Source: Mucor racemosus
Taxonomy: Eukaryota; Mucoromycota; Mucoromycetes; Mucorales; Mucoraceae
Length of the DNA stretch: 64,000 nt
Assembly: GCA_027405735.1 (NCBI GenBank)
Contig: JAPEHQ010000003.1
Location: forward strand, 1,116,001 to 1,180,000
Direction: 5' to 3'
Position 1 is the first letter of the stretch; each line of letters opens with the position of its first letter. Shown piece after piece: positions 20,916-31,611 of the stretch. Under the pieces are notes generated by a model. That model had not been told where the DNA came from, searched no databases, and was given only the letters and a program-made list of their open reading frames with translations. A program made the position numbers and the translations under genes.

Positions 20916-22389
20916 GCAACCTCAAAATTGTGGAATTTTTTAAGCAGAGGAAAACAGGTTTCTTTTCGACAGCCGTGCCTTATATATTCAAAAATACTTT
21001 TTAGCCAATGCGATCAAGGTTGTATGTTATTTGTAGGCTCACTGTGGATTAGGTTAAACTTCAACATTTAATTTTGAACTATTATTTGTTGATTATATGA
21101 AAATTTCATAGACTATCTGAAACAATTGATACAGAATAGTTTGAACACATACGACATGTTATATCTCTATTTCTACAGTAACTCAAAGGGCTAGACTTTT
21201 TGCGATTTTGTTGATCAACATTAAAGTGCCTGCGATTACGACGGGAGGTCATTTGGATCTATATCCGTCGAGAACTCATGAGCTTACTGACCTTCTTAAT
21301 AGGCATAAATAGAAGATAACCAACTTGTTTCTCAAACCTATCTAATGCACGATGATCCATAGAAACTAATACTGTATCTAAAATCCTTTGAATACATATT
21401 AATATATATGTCCATGTCAAGACGCAGCTTACTTGGATTAGTATTTATAGATACCATATTTAAATTGTTTTCAATAAAAGTATGCAGCAAATTAAATAGA
21501 TGCACTTCGACGATAATTTTCTCAATATACAATAGGTTGTATAAATTGCCATTTAACACCATTGTGTGGAAGATGATGCTTACCTAACTCTCGTGCAAAG
21601 TTGATAGTTACTTGGATCAAAATTCCCCAGCATACGGTTTTGTTGTCACTGGAATTTTGAATGGTTTCATATGGTTTCCAGATGATTTTCAAAACTTTTC
21701 GCCCAATATTAAGTCAAATTCCGTTAAATTTTTAAAGTAGATATATCTTGTCTCTATAGGCCATTACTTTCTCCCTGGAAATAGAACTGCTATTATATAC
21801 AGCTCTCTAAAACAACGATTTCTGTAGTACGGATGATTGTATCTACAGTGTGGTTCAGGTTCATAAACAGCTTTCCAATCAAATTACACAAAATTTCGAA
21901 GACGTCATCAATGGAATTCAAATTTTAGGGTTTATTCAAAAACACGATAGCCCCCTGTTTTTCGTTTTTTTTAAACAACCAGGTAAATTTGATGAAGCAA
22001 AACCATATGGTTTGGTGGAATCACGAATCTATCTTGTATGTGCCTTATCCTGTGTTGGCTAAGACCTACTATAGTATCTCGCAAGATAAAGTTCCATACG
22101 TTGCTGATGAAGGTTTGGTGGGAGTTTCGACGTTAAAGTAACGCCTGGCGCGTAAAATTTTAACGAAGCTTTCATCATAAACTTTCCTAGTATCCAGGTT
22201 TGAGTAAAAGAAAAACAAGTTGCTTTACTTGTTTAACTTTCTTTTAGCTCATCCCGATACTGGGTTTATTCTATCTGCGTTTAGTTCTTTTGATTATTTA
22301 CCTGGCGGTTATCAGCTATTGATATCTGATTTTTTGCGCACCCCTGGCCACGGTGAGTTAAAATGATTTGAACCAAAAGTTGGTAGCTA
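20916..22389. other. Mixed remnant DNA between Repeat R and the minisatellite
   Basis: A minus-strand patch at ~21300-21360 (reading RFEKQVGYLLF) resembles one at ~54860-54960 (RFEQQVGCLLF), so both are pieces of the same unidentified repeated gene. A plus-strand frame at 21850-22062 and a fragment near 22245-22355 (DTGFILSAFSSFDYLPGGYQ) look coding but are not recognised. Confidence 0.35.
21850..22062 (+). pseudogene. Unrecognised coding-like fragment
   Basis: A 70-codon frame without an ATG (first codon GTG) reads QLSNQITQNFEDVINGIQIL and later DEAKPYGLVESRIYLV. A similar-quality stretch follows at 22245-22355 in another frame (SAFSSFDYLPGGYQLLISDF). They may be exons of one decayed gene, but no family could be named. 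Confidence 0.25.
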
Positions 22390-23395
22390 TGAGATATCTG
22401 AGAAATATCTGATATCTGTCTGCGACATCTGGTTTTTTATTCACTAGTCGCGTTTTCTCTACAACATGTGGTGTTGTTTCTGCAAATGGAGGTTTTTTTC
22501 TACAAAAGCAGTTCTTTTTCAACAATAGCTGATATCTTTTCAAGGTAATATAGTTTGTTTTATAAAATCTGGTCTCTTTTTGCAACAATAATATCCAATA
22601 TCTTTACAGCATTAGGTCTTTCTCAGCACAACATGGTATTGTTCGTGAAGCATTTGGTCATTTTCTATAGCATTGGGTTTCTTATGCACAGAATTGGGTC
22701 TCTCGCATGCAATATCGTCTCTGCCTTTTCAACAAAGCTTCAAGTCTTTTCTGCAAAACTGTGTTTTTATCTACAAGACCTCGTCTCTATTTTGCATAAC
22801 TATATTTCTCCTAACAAATACGGCCTCTTCTGGCCTTAACTGGCATTTTTTTGGAAAAATACATTCTGGTTTCCGTAACATATGGTCTTCTTTCCTTTAT
22901 ATTTGGTCGCTGCCTGCTCCATTTGGTATTTCTTTACAATATCTGGTCTTGATTCATGATTTTCAGGTATAAATGTATAGTTCTATGGCTTCAATTCGTA
23001 CTTACATCTAGTCTAAATATATGTATTTTGAGCATAAGTTTGTATGTATCTGGTCTCAAATAATGCTCATCTGGTTGTCACTAATAATCTTCATGTGGTC
23101 TAACGAAACCTACTTCTGGTCTCTTTTCATGCTCGTCTGGTCTCAAATCTTGGTCATCTATTTCAAATGAATGCAGTTCCGGTATACATTTTTACTTCAC
23201 TGGTCTTAAATAATGCTCATCTGGTATAATTCTTAGGCATGTGGTCAAAACTCATCCTTATCGTGTCTCAACAAGTCATGCTTATCTGGTCTCAATTCTT
23301 TTACATCTGGTCTTAAGTTATAGTAATCTGTTCCTACATTATTTTTAACTATAGTCGATTCATATGCTTATCTAATCTTAATTTATTTTCAACTA

Positions 23396-23422
23396 CAGTC
23401 GTGATTCGATTTAGTGGACTCG
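23396..23422 (+). repeat. Pogo left terminal inverted repeat
   Basis: It begins CAGTCGTGATTCGATTTAGT and is identical over 27 bp to the reverse complement of 25486-25512. Confidence 0.95.
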
Positions 23423-23650
23423 CAAATAACGGATTTTCGATTTAATGGACAGTTTGAAATCTCCCGTTTTTTTTTTCATAATTTTACTGCTTAAATCCAC
23501 TATATCGATTCAGTGGATACTGGACGGTTTTATTTCCACCAGTCCACTATTTTTAAAAAATGGAAGATTATTACTGGTCAAAATTTTATTACAAAGCTTT
23601 GATCCAATGAAGATGTATGTGAAATTATGTTAAAAATTTTTTGGGACGTT

Positions 23651-25309
23651 TTATTTTGAAAAATAAGAGCTAATTGTTGTTTGATTTGTCCTACTTGAGA
23701 ACATTTCATCTCTGCGAGATATGTACATTTTAGAAAAAGCTTCCAGAACATCAAACTCTTCATCTGTTTTTGCTACAATATTGTCAACAACAAACCTCAT
23801 TGCGTTAACGAGATCTTCTTGCTTAACTTGATGTACATCTTCATCTTCTCTTTCATCATCATCTTCCTCTACGAGTGTTGCATTAGCATCAGTTTCATCA
23901 GCAATAATACATTCATTGCTGAATATTTCGCTGTTTTCTTCGTCGTCGAATTCTTTATCCTCTACGCTATCAACATCATCACCGACATTTTCCACGTTTT
24001 CACCTTCTTCAATTGCATTGTTTAATTGCAAAAGCGTCGTACGTCTCCAACAATTTTTGATTGATTCACTGGTAACCTTCTCCCAAGAGATTTTTATCCA
24101 GTTCATTGCTTGTAGTTGGTCAACCCAAAAGAAGGGTTTTTCTTTTCTTTTAGATGTTTCAGAAGCACCAATAGCGTCCCTGTTGTTTGATAAAGACGAG
24201 TATTTAATTGCTGCATGTCTATATTGAATTCTTCGATAATTGGTCTTGAAGTTTGCAATTATACCAGCATCTAATGGTTGGTAATGTGCTGTTGTATTAG
24301 GAGGCAGGAAGACAATTTTGACATTGCTGAGAGATAATCTTTCATCGTGAACAGGAGCATTATCGATGAGTAAGACGACATTTCGATGCTCTTTTGCCAT
24401 TCTGCTATTGAATTTACCTATTATCTTTCGAAAAATAGAGGTTGTCATCCATGCCTTCTTACTAGAATAGTAATGGAAGCCAAAATCAGAAGCATTTTTT
24501 CGTTTAAAGCAGCGAGGGTTTTCATGTTTTCCAATGATAATAGGAGTAATTTTGGAAGATCCATCTGCATTGCAGAAAAAACCAATAGTTACCCGGGTTT
24601 TATCAGCTTTAACTCCTGAAACGGATTCTCGACTAATGGTTTTGCTAGGAGCATTTCTGTAGAATAAACCAGTTTCATCCATATTATAAATATCTTTCAA
24701 TTCATAATCTTTTAAGATTTCTCTTATATTTTTCAACTGAACTTGTATATTGGATTCATCTATCTGAACTGATCCTGCTTCCCCATTCATCGATCGAACA
24801 CGAAGGCCTTCTCGAGCCATGAATCTTTGGACCCAACCTCTTGACAATTCAGGCTTCTCCGCGCCATCTAACAACTCTGGCTTTAGAACAGCTAGGATTT
24901 CAGCTCTTGTCAGGATTGAAAGATAATTGATGGCAATATTATCTCGTGCCATATCGTTGATGAATTTCCTCAATTCATTTTCAAGCTTTGGGAATTTAGC
25001 TGTTTTATCGCTAAGTTTTCCGAGTTGATCTGCAGGAAGGGCGTTTAATTTTTCGGACATACTTAATGTCTCGTAAATTACGCTTCTACTTGGTTTTACA
25101 CCATAGCTGCGCTCCATGTATTCGCTAATTTCTTTATAAGTGTGGTTTGGATTTTCCTCACTATAATGGCAAATAGCTAATTTCTGCTTTTTGTCTAGTC
25201 GAACTCTTTTCGTTTTCGTAATGGTGGTAGATCTAGGATCTAAATAGCCTGATCGACGGTTTTGATTACGCCTTTCATTGGCGTTTTTTTGAGCTTGTAA
25301 ATTTACCAT
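23651..25309 (-). CDS. Pogo/Tigger-type transposase with CENP-B HTH and DDD domain
   Basis: This is an intact single-exon 552-aa frame. Residues ~35-90 form a CENP-B/pogo N-terminal helix-turn-helix (KKQKLAICHYSEENPNHTYK), and ~105-178 a Tc5-type second DNA-binding domain (SRGWVQRFMAREGLRVRS). The DDE_1 catalytic core shows all three acidic residues: D211 in YNMDETGLFY, D316 in LLIDNAPVHD and D347 in TTAHYQPLDAGI. An acidic C-terminal tail (~450-510, EEDDDEREDEDVHQ) precedes the last hydrophobic segment. The transposase binds the 27-bp ends and performs cut-and-paste transposition into TA. The start at 25309 lies 177 bp inside the element end. No stops or frameshifts were seen and the catalytic residues are intact, so it may still be functional. 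Confidence 0.92.
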   Translation of the reverse strand: MVNLQAQKNANERRNQNRRSGYLDPRSTTITKTKRVRLDKKQKLAICHYSEENPNHTYKEISEYMERSYGVKPSRSVIYETLSMSEKLNALPADQLGKLSDKTAKFPKLENELRKFINDMARDNIAINYLSILTRAEILAVLKPELLDGAEKPELSRGWVQRFMAREGLRVRSMNGEAGSVQIDESNIQVQLKNIREILKDYELKDIYNMDETGLFYRNAPSKTISRESVSGVKADKTRVTIGFFCNADGSSKITPIIIGKHENPRCFKRKNASDFGFHYYSSKKAWMTTSIFRKIIGKFNSRMAKEHRNVVLLIDNAPVHDERLSLSNVKIVFLPPNTTAHYQPLDAGIIANFKTNYRRIQYRHAAIKYSSLSNNRDAIGASETSKRKEKPFFWVDQLQAMNWIKISWEKVTSESIKNCWRRTTLLQLNNAIEEGENVENVGDDVDSVEDKEFDDEENSEIFSNECIIADETDANATLVEEDDDEREDEDVHQVKQEDLVNAMRFVVDNIVAKTDEEFDVLEAFSKMYISRRDEMFSSRTNQTTISSYFSK

Positions 25310-25485
25310 AAGAAGTTGAAAGAGTTTTCAAAAATTATGTGTACCTTTTTTTATTTTTTATGACAGATCCCTGAATTAATAGCCAATTATATTTTAGTTT
25401 CTAAATTGAGTAATTTTATTACATAAGCGCTAAAAATTCGATTTAATGGAAAAATCGATTTAGTGGACATATATTTCTCGCCGCA

Positions 25486-25512
25486 CGAGTCCACTAAATC
25501 GAATCACGACTG
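25486..25512 (-). repeat. Pogo right terminal inverted repeat
   Basis: Reverse complement identical to 23396-23422; TA follows at 25513. Confidence 0.95.
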
Positions 25513-27385
25513 TAGTCTAAATTTACGTTTTTCTGGTATTACCTCTTATGTGGTGTGAAATAGTACCCATCGACCGTCAACTATTTCTTTATGTCTGTTC
25601 CAAATTTATGCACTTCTGGTATCAATTCATGCTATTCTGGTTTCCACTCCTGCTCTTATATATGGTAATTATCCTTTCCCATTTAGCCTTAATATCTTTG
25701 CATCTGGTCTCAAGCATCATGTTCTTCTGGTATTAATTCATGCTTATATGGTTGAAGTTTATCCGCAATTGCTCTTAACTCATTTATGTCTATTCTCAAT
25801 TTATGGTTAGCTGGTCTCAATTTATTTACATCTGGTCGTCCAAGTTTATTTTCATATTGTCTCAAATTGTTGTGCGGTCTCAATTTATGTTTATCCATCA
25901 ATCTCAACTACTCATGCTCATCCGGTCTCAATTGAAGTTTATCGGGTATCAATTTATCCTCATCTGGTTATAATTCGTTTTTATCTAGTCTATATTTGTG
26001 TTCCTCCAGTTTAACGTCGTGTTCTTCTAGTCTATATTCGTACTCTTCTGCTCTAAATTTGTGTACTTCAGGTCTGAATGCATCATGTCTATTTGGTCTA
26101 CATTAATGCTAATCTGGTTTTAGTCTATGTTCTTTTGGTATCAATTCATGTTCTTCTGGTTTAACAACGTACCCTTGTGATGTAAATTCGTGGTCATCTG
26201 GCTTACATTTATGCTCTTCTGATTTATATTTGTGTATTTTCTGGTTTGTATTTATGTTTATTAGGTAATAATTCATGTATATTTGATTCTAATTTATGAT
26301 CATCTCGTTTTCTGGAATCCCAATTCGTGCTCTTTGGCTGTCCGTTTATGCGTATCTGGTTCCTATTCATTTATGTCTTGCCTTAGGTCTTTCACGTCTG
26401 GTCTGAAGCATGTTTATCTGGTATCAACAAGACTTGCTCTTCTGATCGAGGTTGATTCACATCTTATCTTTATTTATCCTTGCGTAGTCCCTCCATTGTT
26501 GCTCAGCTTGTTTCAATTTCTGTACATCTGTCTGGTCCAACGTCATTGGTTTCTGTTCTTAATTTGTTTTCAACTGGTCTCAATTTAGGCTCATATTGTC
26601 TCAATTCTTATCTGATATTGATTCGTGCTCATATGGTTTCAACTTATCATCATTATCTGCTCCAAAAGAGTTCGCTTCTGGCCTCACTTCATCCTCCTCT
26701 GATCTCAAGTCTTGCGCATCTGGTTTAAATTCTTGCAATTCTGGTTTAAATCCTTTAGTGGCCTCAAATCATGCTTATTTGGTCTACAATAACGTTAACC
26801 TGGTTTTAATTTGTGCTCTTTTGGTCTTGATTCATTGCTCGTCTGGTCTAACAACGTATCCTTGTGGTATAAATTCGGTCTTCTAGTTTAAATTCATGTT
26901 ATTCGGGTCTGTATTTATGTTTATTTGGTATTAATTCACGCTTATTTGATTCTAATTCATGCTTATTTGATTCTGATTTATGCTCATCTGGTCCAAATTT
27001 ATGTTCATCGGATTCCAATTCGTGCTCTTCTGGCGTCAATTTTTACTTGTCTGAACTCAATTCATTCTTGCCTTGTCTCAATTTATCCTCATTTGGTTTA
27101 AATTTATGCACTTCTGGTCTAAATCAATGCTTATCTGGTTCCAATTTATGAAGAAATTGCATTATTATTGAAAGTTCAAAAAGTAATATCAACATCTGAT
27201 TTTAATTTGGAATATCTGGTTTCTCATATGCTTTATTTATTTTTTTAGCTCAATTTGGTATATCTGGTATTGTCTCTCTGGTTTTGTTTCTTTGATATTA
27301 TTATCTTAGTTACTTTATTCCCTTCAGAAGTTAAAGCATTTTTTTTCTTATCTAATTTTTGATACACCCTATGCGTGTTTAAGAA

Positions 27386-27718
27386 TCAAAATGATTTGAT
27401 CAAGAAAACGCGATAACTTTTACCACCTTTATTGGAATGACATCTGTTTTGATGCTTTCCCATAAATTCGGTTACTATACTCAGTTGTTTGTCTTTGTAC
27501 AATCGGTAATCCTGGGTCAATTTAACCTGGTTGCTCTCCATTCGTGGACTTGCGACCTCTCCCCCTTTTAGGATCTTGTAGTTTTCTTTCACGGTAACCG
27601 GCTGGAAACTATAGCCCTTTCTGGCAATCGGAGTCGTACTGTTTTCATAGCATCTGCTAGATTTCAGTATCACTTTATAGTATGGTGGTAAACAAGCTAT
27701 AAAGTCAAATGGCAACAT
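27386..27718 (-). CDS. Unknown 110-aa open frame next to the minisatellite
   Basis: The frame reads MLPFDFIACLPPYYKVILKS, later YSFQPVTVKENYKILKGGEV and a Lys/Arg-rich end. It stays open for a few residues upstream of the Met (SSNTTRRSIY). It is on the same strand as the heptapeptide reading of the array and immediately upstream of it, so it may be the N-terminal part of the same decayed gene. No domain is recognised and no splice sites are clear. Confidence 0.35.
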   Translation of the reverse strand: MLPFDFIACLPPYYKVILKSSRCYENSTTPIARKGYSFQPVTVKENYKILKGGEVASPRMESNQVKLTQDYRLYKDKQLSIVTEFMGKHQNRCHSNKGGKSYRVFLIKSF

Positions 27719-28209
27719 GTAGATAGACCTCCTCGTGGTGTTGCTGGAAACGTTCTTTTGAATGGCTAACTATCTATTCCATTAAACCAATTATATTACA
27801 ATTTACTTTTTCTTTATCTTAGACCATTTCATTGTTTATAATCTCGACCCATAATTTTTTTACTTCATTTGTTTTTTCGTCGGTTATTCATATAGCGTAA
27901 TAAAAATTACAAGGCTGAAATTAATTTTTTTATCAATTTATTTATTATTTCCTATTTTTTATTCTGATACAAAGTATTAAATAGTATAACTAAGCACTTG
28001 TAAAACTATTGACAGTATTAAAAAAACGTACATTACTGCAGAAAGTATAAATGCATTGATGTATTTTCTATGAGCTCACAAAGTTTTAACAAAAGCAAAA
28101 TTACATAAACTGGCTTGAATGATATCTATATACAAAAAACTATTTATGGTATAAGCAGTATATATATACAGTATATATATACAGTACAGTATGTCCGAGA
28201 GCGCTTTAA
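27719..28209. other. AT-rich noncoding
   Basis: No gene or shared repeat was recognised. A short TATATACAGTATATATACAGT repeat (two units) lies at ~28160-28190. Confidence 0.4.
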
Positions 28210-28556
28210 TGTTACGCCAGGATATTACGTCAATCTCAAAGCTAAAACATGTACTAAATTATTTAATAAAGATAAAGAAAAACTGTTATAAAATGAAAGA
28301 GAACATTAAAACCAAAATACTTTATTATAAGATCGAAACATCTTCTTTTATATTCACATTCTCTAATTATTATATGACTAATCTAAAGTGCGTTTATTTA
28401 TATATTATACATCTAATGAAGCCTTGGTGATACACACTAGTTCTACGTATAGGATAGCTGAGCTTTATAACATAATACACAGCAATGTAGAACTTATAAT
28501 ATCAAACTGTATCGTAATCTTAACCAAGGAATATACACAGATCTGTGAACGCAGCA
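28210..28556. mobile_element. LTR copy (same family as 57763-58110)
   Basis: It begins TGTTACGCCAGGATATTACG and ends GAACGCAGCA, matching 57763-58110 along its length. The flanks (TTTAA left, ATTTA right) do not form an exact 5-bp duplication. Short open frames in it are also open in the other copy but are not thought to be genes. Confidence 0.65.
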
Positions 28557-28572
28557 ATTTAGTTTTAACTTT

Positions 28573-29115
28573 GTCGTATATTTTTAGATTTCATAAATAA
28601 TACTTAAAAAAAATACAATTAAAAGAAAATGGGTAATAAAACAGTTCTTCAATTGTATAATAAAAACAAGGTACCGTTTATTTAGATATAAAAATCTGGC
28701 CTTTTATATTGATTTTGACATTGAGATCCTGAAATTTCATTTACGACAATATTGAACCATTAGATCTGTTTGATAGTAGCCTATGGATTGAGATGTATCA
28801 ATCATGCTTTAACCGTGCTTGCAGAACTTGTGAGTTGCCTTGTTTCAATGTTCGCTAAATGTGTTTGGATGCTGATTTGATGGCTACTTGATTGATTAAC
28901 CGCTGGGATGAGATGATATGGTGTCATGATTGAGGTCCAAGCGTTTTTGGTAATTACTGGATAAACTTAGTACGCTAGCAATTTCTTGTATCCGGTATCC
29001 AAACTTTGCACTTCAATACATGTCGTAGTCAATTTATTGTAAGATATACTGATACTGTAGAAGGTGGTAACGTATGGTACGTGGTGGAATACAACATATA
29101 CAGTATGATGAATAA
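28573..29115. repeat. Repeat S, copy 1
   Basis: The stretch from GTCGTATATTTTTAG to the GAATACAACATAT block matches 44333-44885 in the same orientation, including GGCCTTTTATATTGAT, TTGAACCATTAGATCTGTTTG and GAGGTCCAAGCGTT. It adjoins a CACTA-like end in both places, but on opposite sides (before it here, after it at 44333). Confidence 0.65.
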
Positions 29116-29296
29116 GGATGATAACTAAATATGAATTCATTTTCATAGTATACAGGATGTACCATATGAAATCTAAAGTATATATTTGTATGGCTGCAAC
29201 CCAATGCTTTCATGCATAATTTAAATTATATCAACTAAATTTTCATATAAGCCTCATCACCATTATTACATGTTTTACTTTGATAGAATACTTATT

Positions 29297-30125
29297 CACT
29301 ATAGCCGACCTGCACTGCACAAGATGATTTCGGTATCCCCAGATGGGCTCCACGTTATAGCCTAAGCTGTTCTGCCCATTGGATATGTCTTAAAAGATAA
29401 CAACAAGATGCACATGGGCACAACAAGAGAAACAGCAAACGAGCACAAAAAAAAGGCCTTTATGTGGAGCAGGATTATAGATTCTGTCCGTGTGAATGAT
29501 GACATTAGTCCTATGTGTGCATAATAGTAGAATTGCCCATACGCATATCATTATCCCTATTTGTGCATGATAATAAAATCTGACCATGAGCATAATGAGT
29601 TTATCGTATGGGCACAAATTGGTTTGTACATGACCATCGTGCCGTTCTTAAAATCCCATTGCATATTTTACTGGAATAATGGGTTTTTAAAGTATATTTG
29701 CTTTTATTAATATAGATTACAGACAATAATACAACTCAATACGTTGTTGATGTAGAGCAGCAATACATTCAACAACAGCCAATATATTTACGCTTATTAT
29801 AATTTGTAAATATGTTTATACCTATTAATGTTTACAGCAGCAATGGTTTTTGCTCAAGCATAAACGTAAATAGCACTTGATGGTTAAACGTATATGCAAA
29901 CAAAATCTAATATGGTAGATGCTACTTTATCACACATAAAATTCAAGGAAATTAACCTTCTTTAAACTTACTATTTTAGTTTACGATTATCAACTATAAA
30001 AATATTTGTTCTCAAGTACAGTATATATACAATCAAAACTATGGTAATTAGACAAGACATTAGATTGTTCTTTTTTTGCATTTCTATATCATTTAAAATT
30101 TTATCACTTTTCTGGAACATTTCCT
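29297..30125 (+). mobile_element. CACTA-like terminus with subterminal motifs, copy 1
   Basis: It begins CACTATAGCCGACCTGCAC, related to starts at 43352 (CACTACAGTCGACCTGTGC) and 45247. It then contains ATGCACATGGGCACAACA and repeated TGTGCATAATAGTAGA/TTTGTGCATGATAATAAAAT motifs in direct and inverted orientation, followed by ATGGGCACAAATTGGTTTGTACATGA. No transposase is present. It is interpreted as one end of a CACTA-type element. Confidence 0.5.
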
Positions 30126-30144
30126 GAGTTTATAGCCAGTTCCA

Positions 30145-30984
30145 CCAGAAAACCCGGCTGTCATGTTATAGATTAATTAAAAAATTGCAAAAGCGATCCC
30201 GTAGAACAATGTCGTAATTGAGCATACCAAGATTGAATGACTAAGTCTCTTATACTACGGTATATATGTAAGTTTTAAATAAAAAAACGGCTTTTTTTTT
30301 AAACTTTTCTTATATTTAACTATGTACGGTCTGAAAATTCAGACTTTGTAGCGGACATTTTTGGGGCTCATTTTACCCTTACCAACACTCATGATTTTCA
30401 TCAAAAAACAGAAAAATCAAATTTTGATACCAAAATCAACGTTTAAATGTGCTACATTGTGAGAGAAAATTGTAGCCATAGCTAATACACATTTTATAAA
30501 AGCTTAATATCAAATGTTAAGTAATGAAACTTTGTACTTTTGACCCAAAAACGGTTTTTTGATTAAAGAATTTTCATGTAATATTTTACAATAAAACTGT
30601 TTGGTATTTTTTATTGAGCCAATAGAGCGCTAAATTGTGTATATGTGTATATTTTTTGTTTTTACAATTGGTAGTATAATTAGCTCTAGATTTGCAAAAT
30701 CAGAAAAAAAAAATTAAAAAATGTCAAAATTGATGATCTGGACAAAAATAATTTTTTAAATTAATATTCCGCTTATAAGCTTTGTAAGTCTTAAAAATAA
30801 GAAATTTAATAATACTTGAAAACTTTTTCAAGAATTAATGATGCTGTACCCATTTGATTCAAGCTTATATTACTGTAAACCTTTATACATGTTAATATTG
30901 TATGGTAGTTTATTTGATGATAATATAGTCTTACTTTATAATTATTGCGTTAGAGGTAATTTACACATTAAGTTTTAGTCTTAC
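30145..30984 (-). repeat. Repeat R, copy 2
   Basis: Reverse-complement match to 19803-20915, truncated at its 3' side by junction with the CACTA-like terminus at ~30130. Over 30331-30780 it is almost identical by eye to 47031-47480 (two substitutions in ~260 bp checked), so these two copies separated recently. Confidence 0.8.
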
Positions 30985-31256
30985 CTCCTTTCCAATATTA
31001 TAAACATAAACATAAACATGATGGCCATCACACTGGAACCTATTGCCGCCTTTTTACCCTGTTTGTCCCAAGCCAATTTATTCAATAATTTATCAGAACC
31101 AATTTAAGTGCTACTTACAAATGGCTCCTTGGTATTGGTATTCTAATTCCATAAATTAAATTGACCGGCTCTATCTACAGCAGTATCAAAAAACGTATGA
31201 TCATTCCGCCTTATAATAAATGTTAATCTAAAATCAGAAGCATCCCATTGACACTG
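30985..31256 (-). pseudogene. Dynein intermediate chain fragment, copy 2 (two exons)
   Basis: Minus strand from 31256: QWDASDF, then FFDTAVDRAGQFNLWN, a stop, NTNTKEPF and a GTAAGT donor-like site; then the exon reading LNKLAWDKQGKKAAIGSS and a frameshifted HVYVYD equivalent ending at a GTAAGAC donor (30984). The first part matches the penultimate WD repeat of dynein intermediate chain (pattern F.TVDG.G.fdLWNLN.DTE.P). Stops and frameshifts show it is dead. It abuts Repeat R as copy 1 does. Confidence 0.6.
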
Positions 31257-31294
31257 TTATAAACTATGAAAAGCTTCATCTTTAATAATACAGC

Positions 31295-31611
31295 TGATCT
31301 ATCAGAATTACAACATTCGATATATAGAAGATCTCCGACAAATCTAGCAGATCTTATCTATCCAGAAACTGGTTCTTGCCACCCACCAGGAACTACTAAT
31401 GAAACACAACTTATATATAGCAATATTACCACTGAGACATAACATGTTATATTCATACACATTAATAATAATATCTATTGTCATATCCAATGGATCTCTG
31501 TCCATTAGATCTTATCACACAATCCCAATCACTATATAAACCTATATTTAATTCATTCTAATAAACGGTACTTTTTACGTTGATTTTAATTTACAAAGTC
31601 TCAATAAATCA
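31295..31611 (+). mobile_element. Probable solo LTR, 317 bp
   Basis: It begins TGATCTATCAGAATTAC and ends CTCAATAAATCA. It matches the reverse complement of the LTR at 45494-45790 in its start (TGATCCATCAGAATTA), TATAAACC box, AATAAACGGTACTTTTT polyadenylation block and end. Flanks ACAGC and GCAGT do not match exactly, so the duplication is decayed or the LTR arose by rearrangement. Confidence 0.6.

Larger units (their letters stand above)
23396..25512 (-). mobile_element. Complete pogo/Tigger-type DNA transposon
   Basis: Perfect 27-bp terminal inverted repeats lie at 23396-23422 and 25486-25512 (CAGTCGTGATTCGATTTAGT...), flanked by TA on both sides (23394-23395 and 25513-25514), the duplicated target of Tc1/mariner superfamily elements. 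Subterminal copies of the CGATTTAATGGA/GATTTAGTGGAC motif occur inside both ends. The single gene on the minus strand is uninterrupted. The element splits the 21-bp minisatellite, so it is younger than that array. Confidence 0.93.
22390..27165 (-). repeat. 21-bp minisatellite reading as a heptapeptide repeat on the minus strand
   Basis: Excluding the pogo insertion, about 2.7 kb consists of degenerate 21-bp units with plus-strand consensus TGGTCTCAATTTATGCTCATC minus one base. Because 21 bp equals seven codons, the minus strand reads a heptad of the form H-K/E-L-x-P-D/E-E/K (for example HKLRP, EEHELES, DEHKFGP). Short frames survive (25710-25907), but stops interrupt most of it. At the left end (22390-22980) the unit drifts to another heptad (TTPHVVEKTRLVNKKP). 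It may be a decayed gene for a long repeat protein whose N-terminal part would be near 27386-27718. Confidence 0.75.

Noticed and set aside
23819..24227. Plus-strand open frames across the pogo gene
   Set aside because: They are antisense shadows of the 552-aa transposase.
22390..27165. Regularly spaced repeats that might suggest a CRISPR-like array
   Set aside because: Units are contiguous and degenerate with no unique spacers; the period of 21 bp matches codon triplets. This is a eukaryotic minisatellite.
28191..28430. 79-aa frame also open at 57762-57992
   Set aside because: Both lie inside copies of the same LTR; conservation reflects repeat identity, not a gene.
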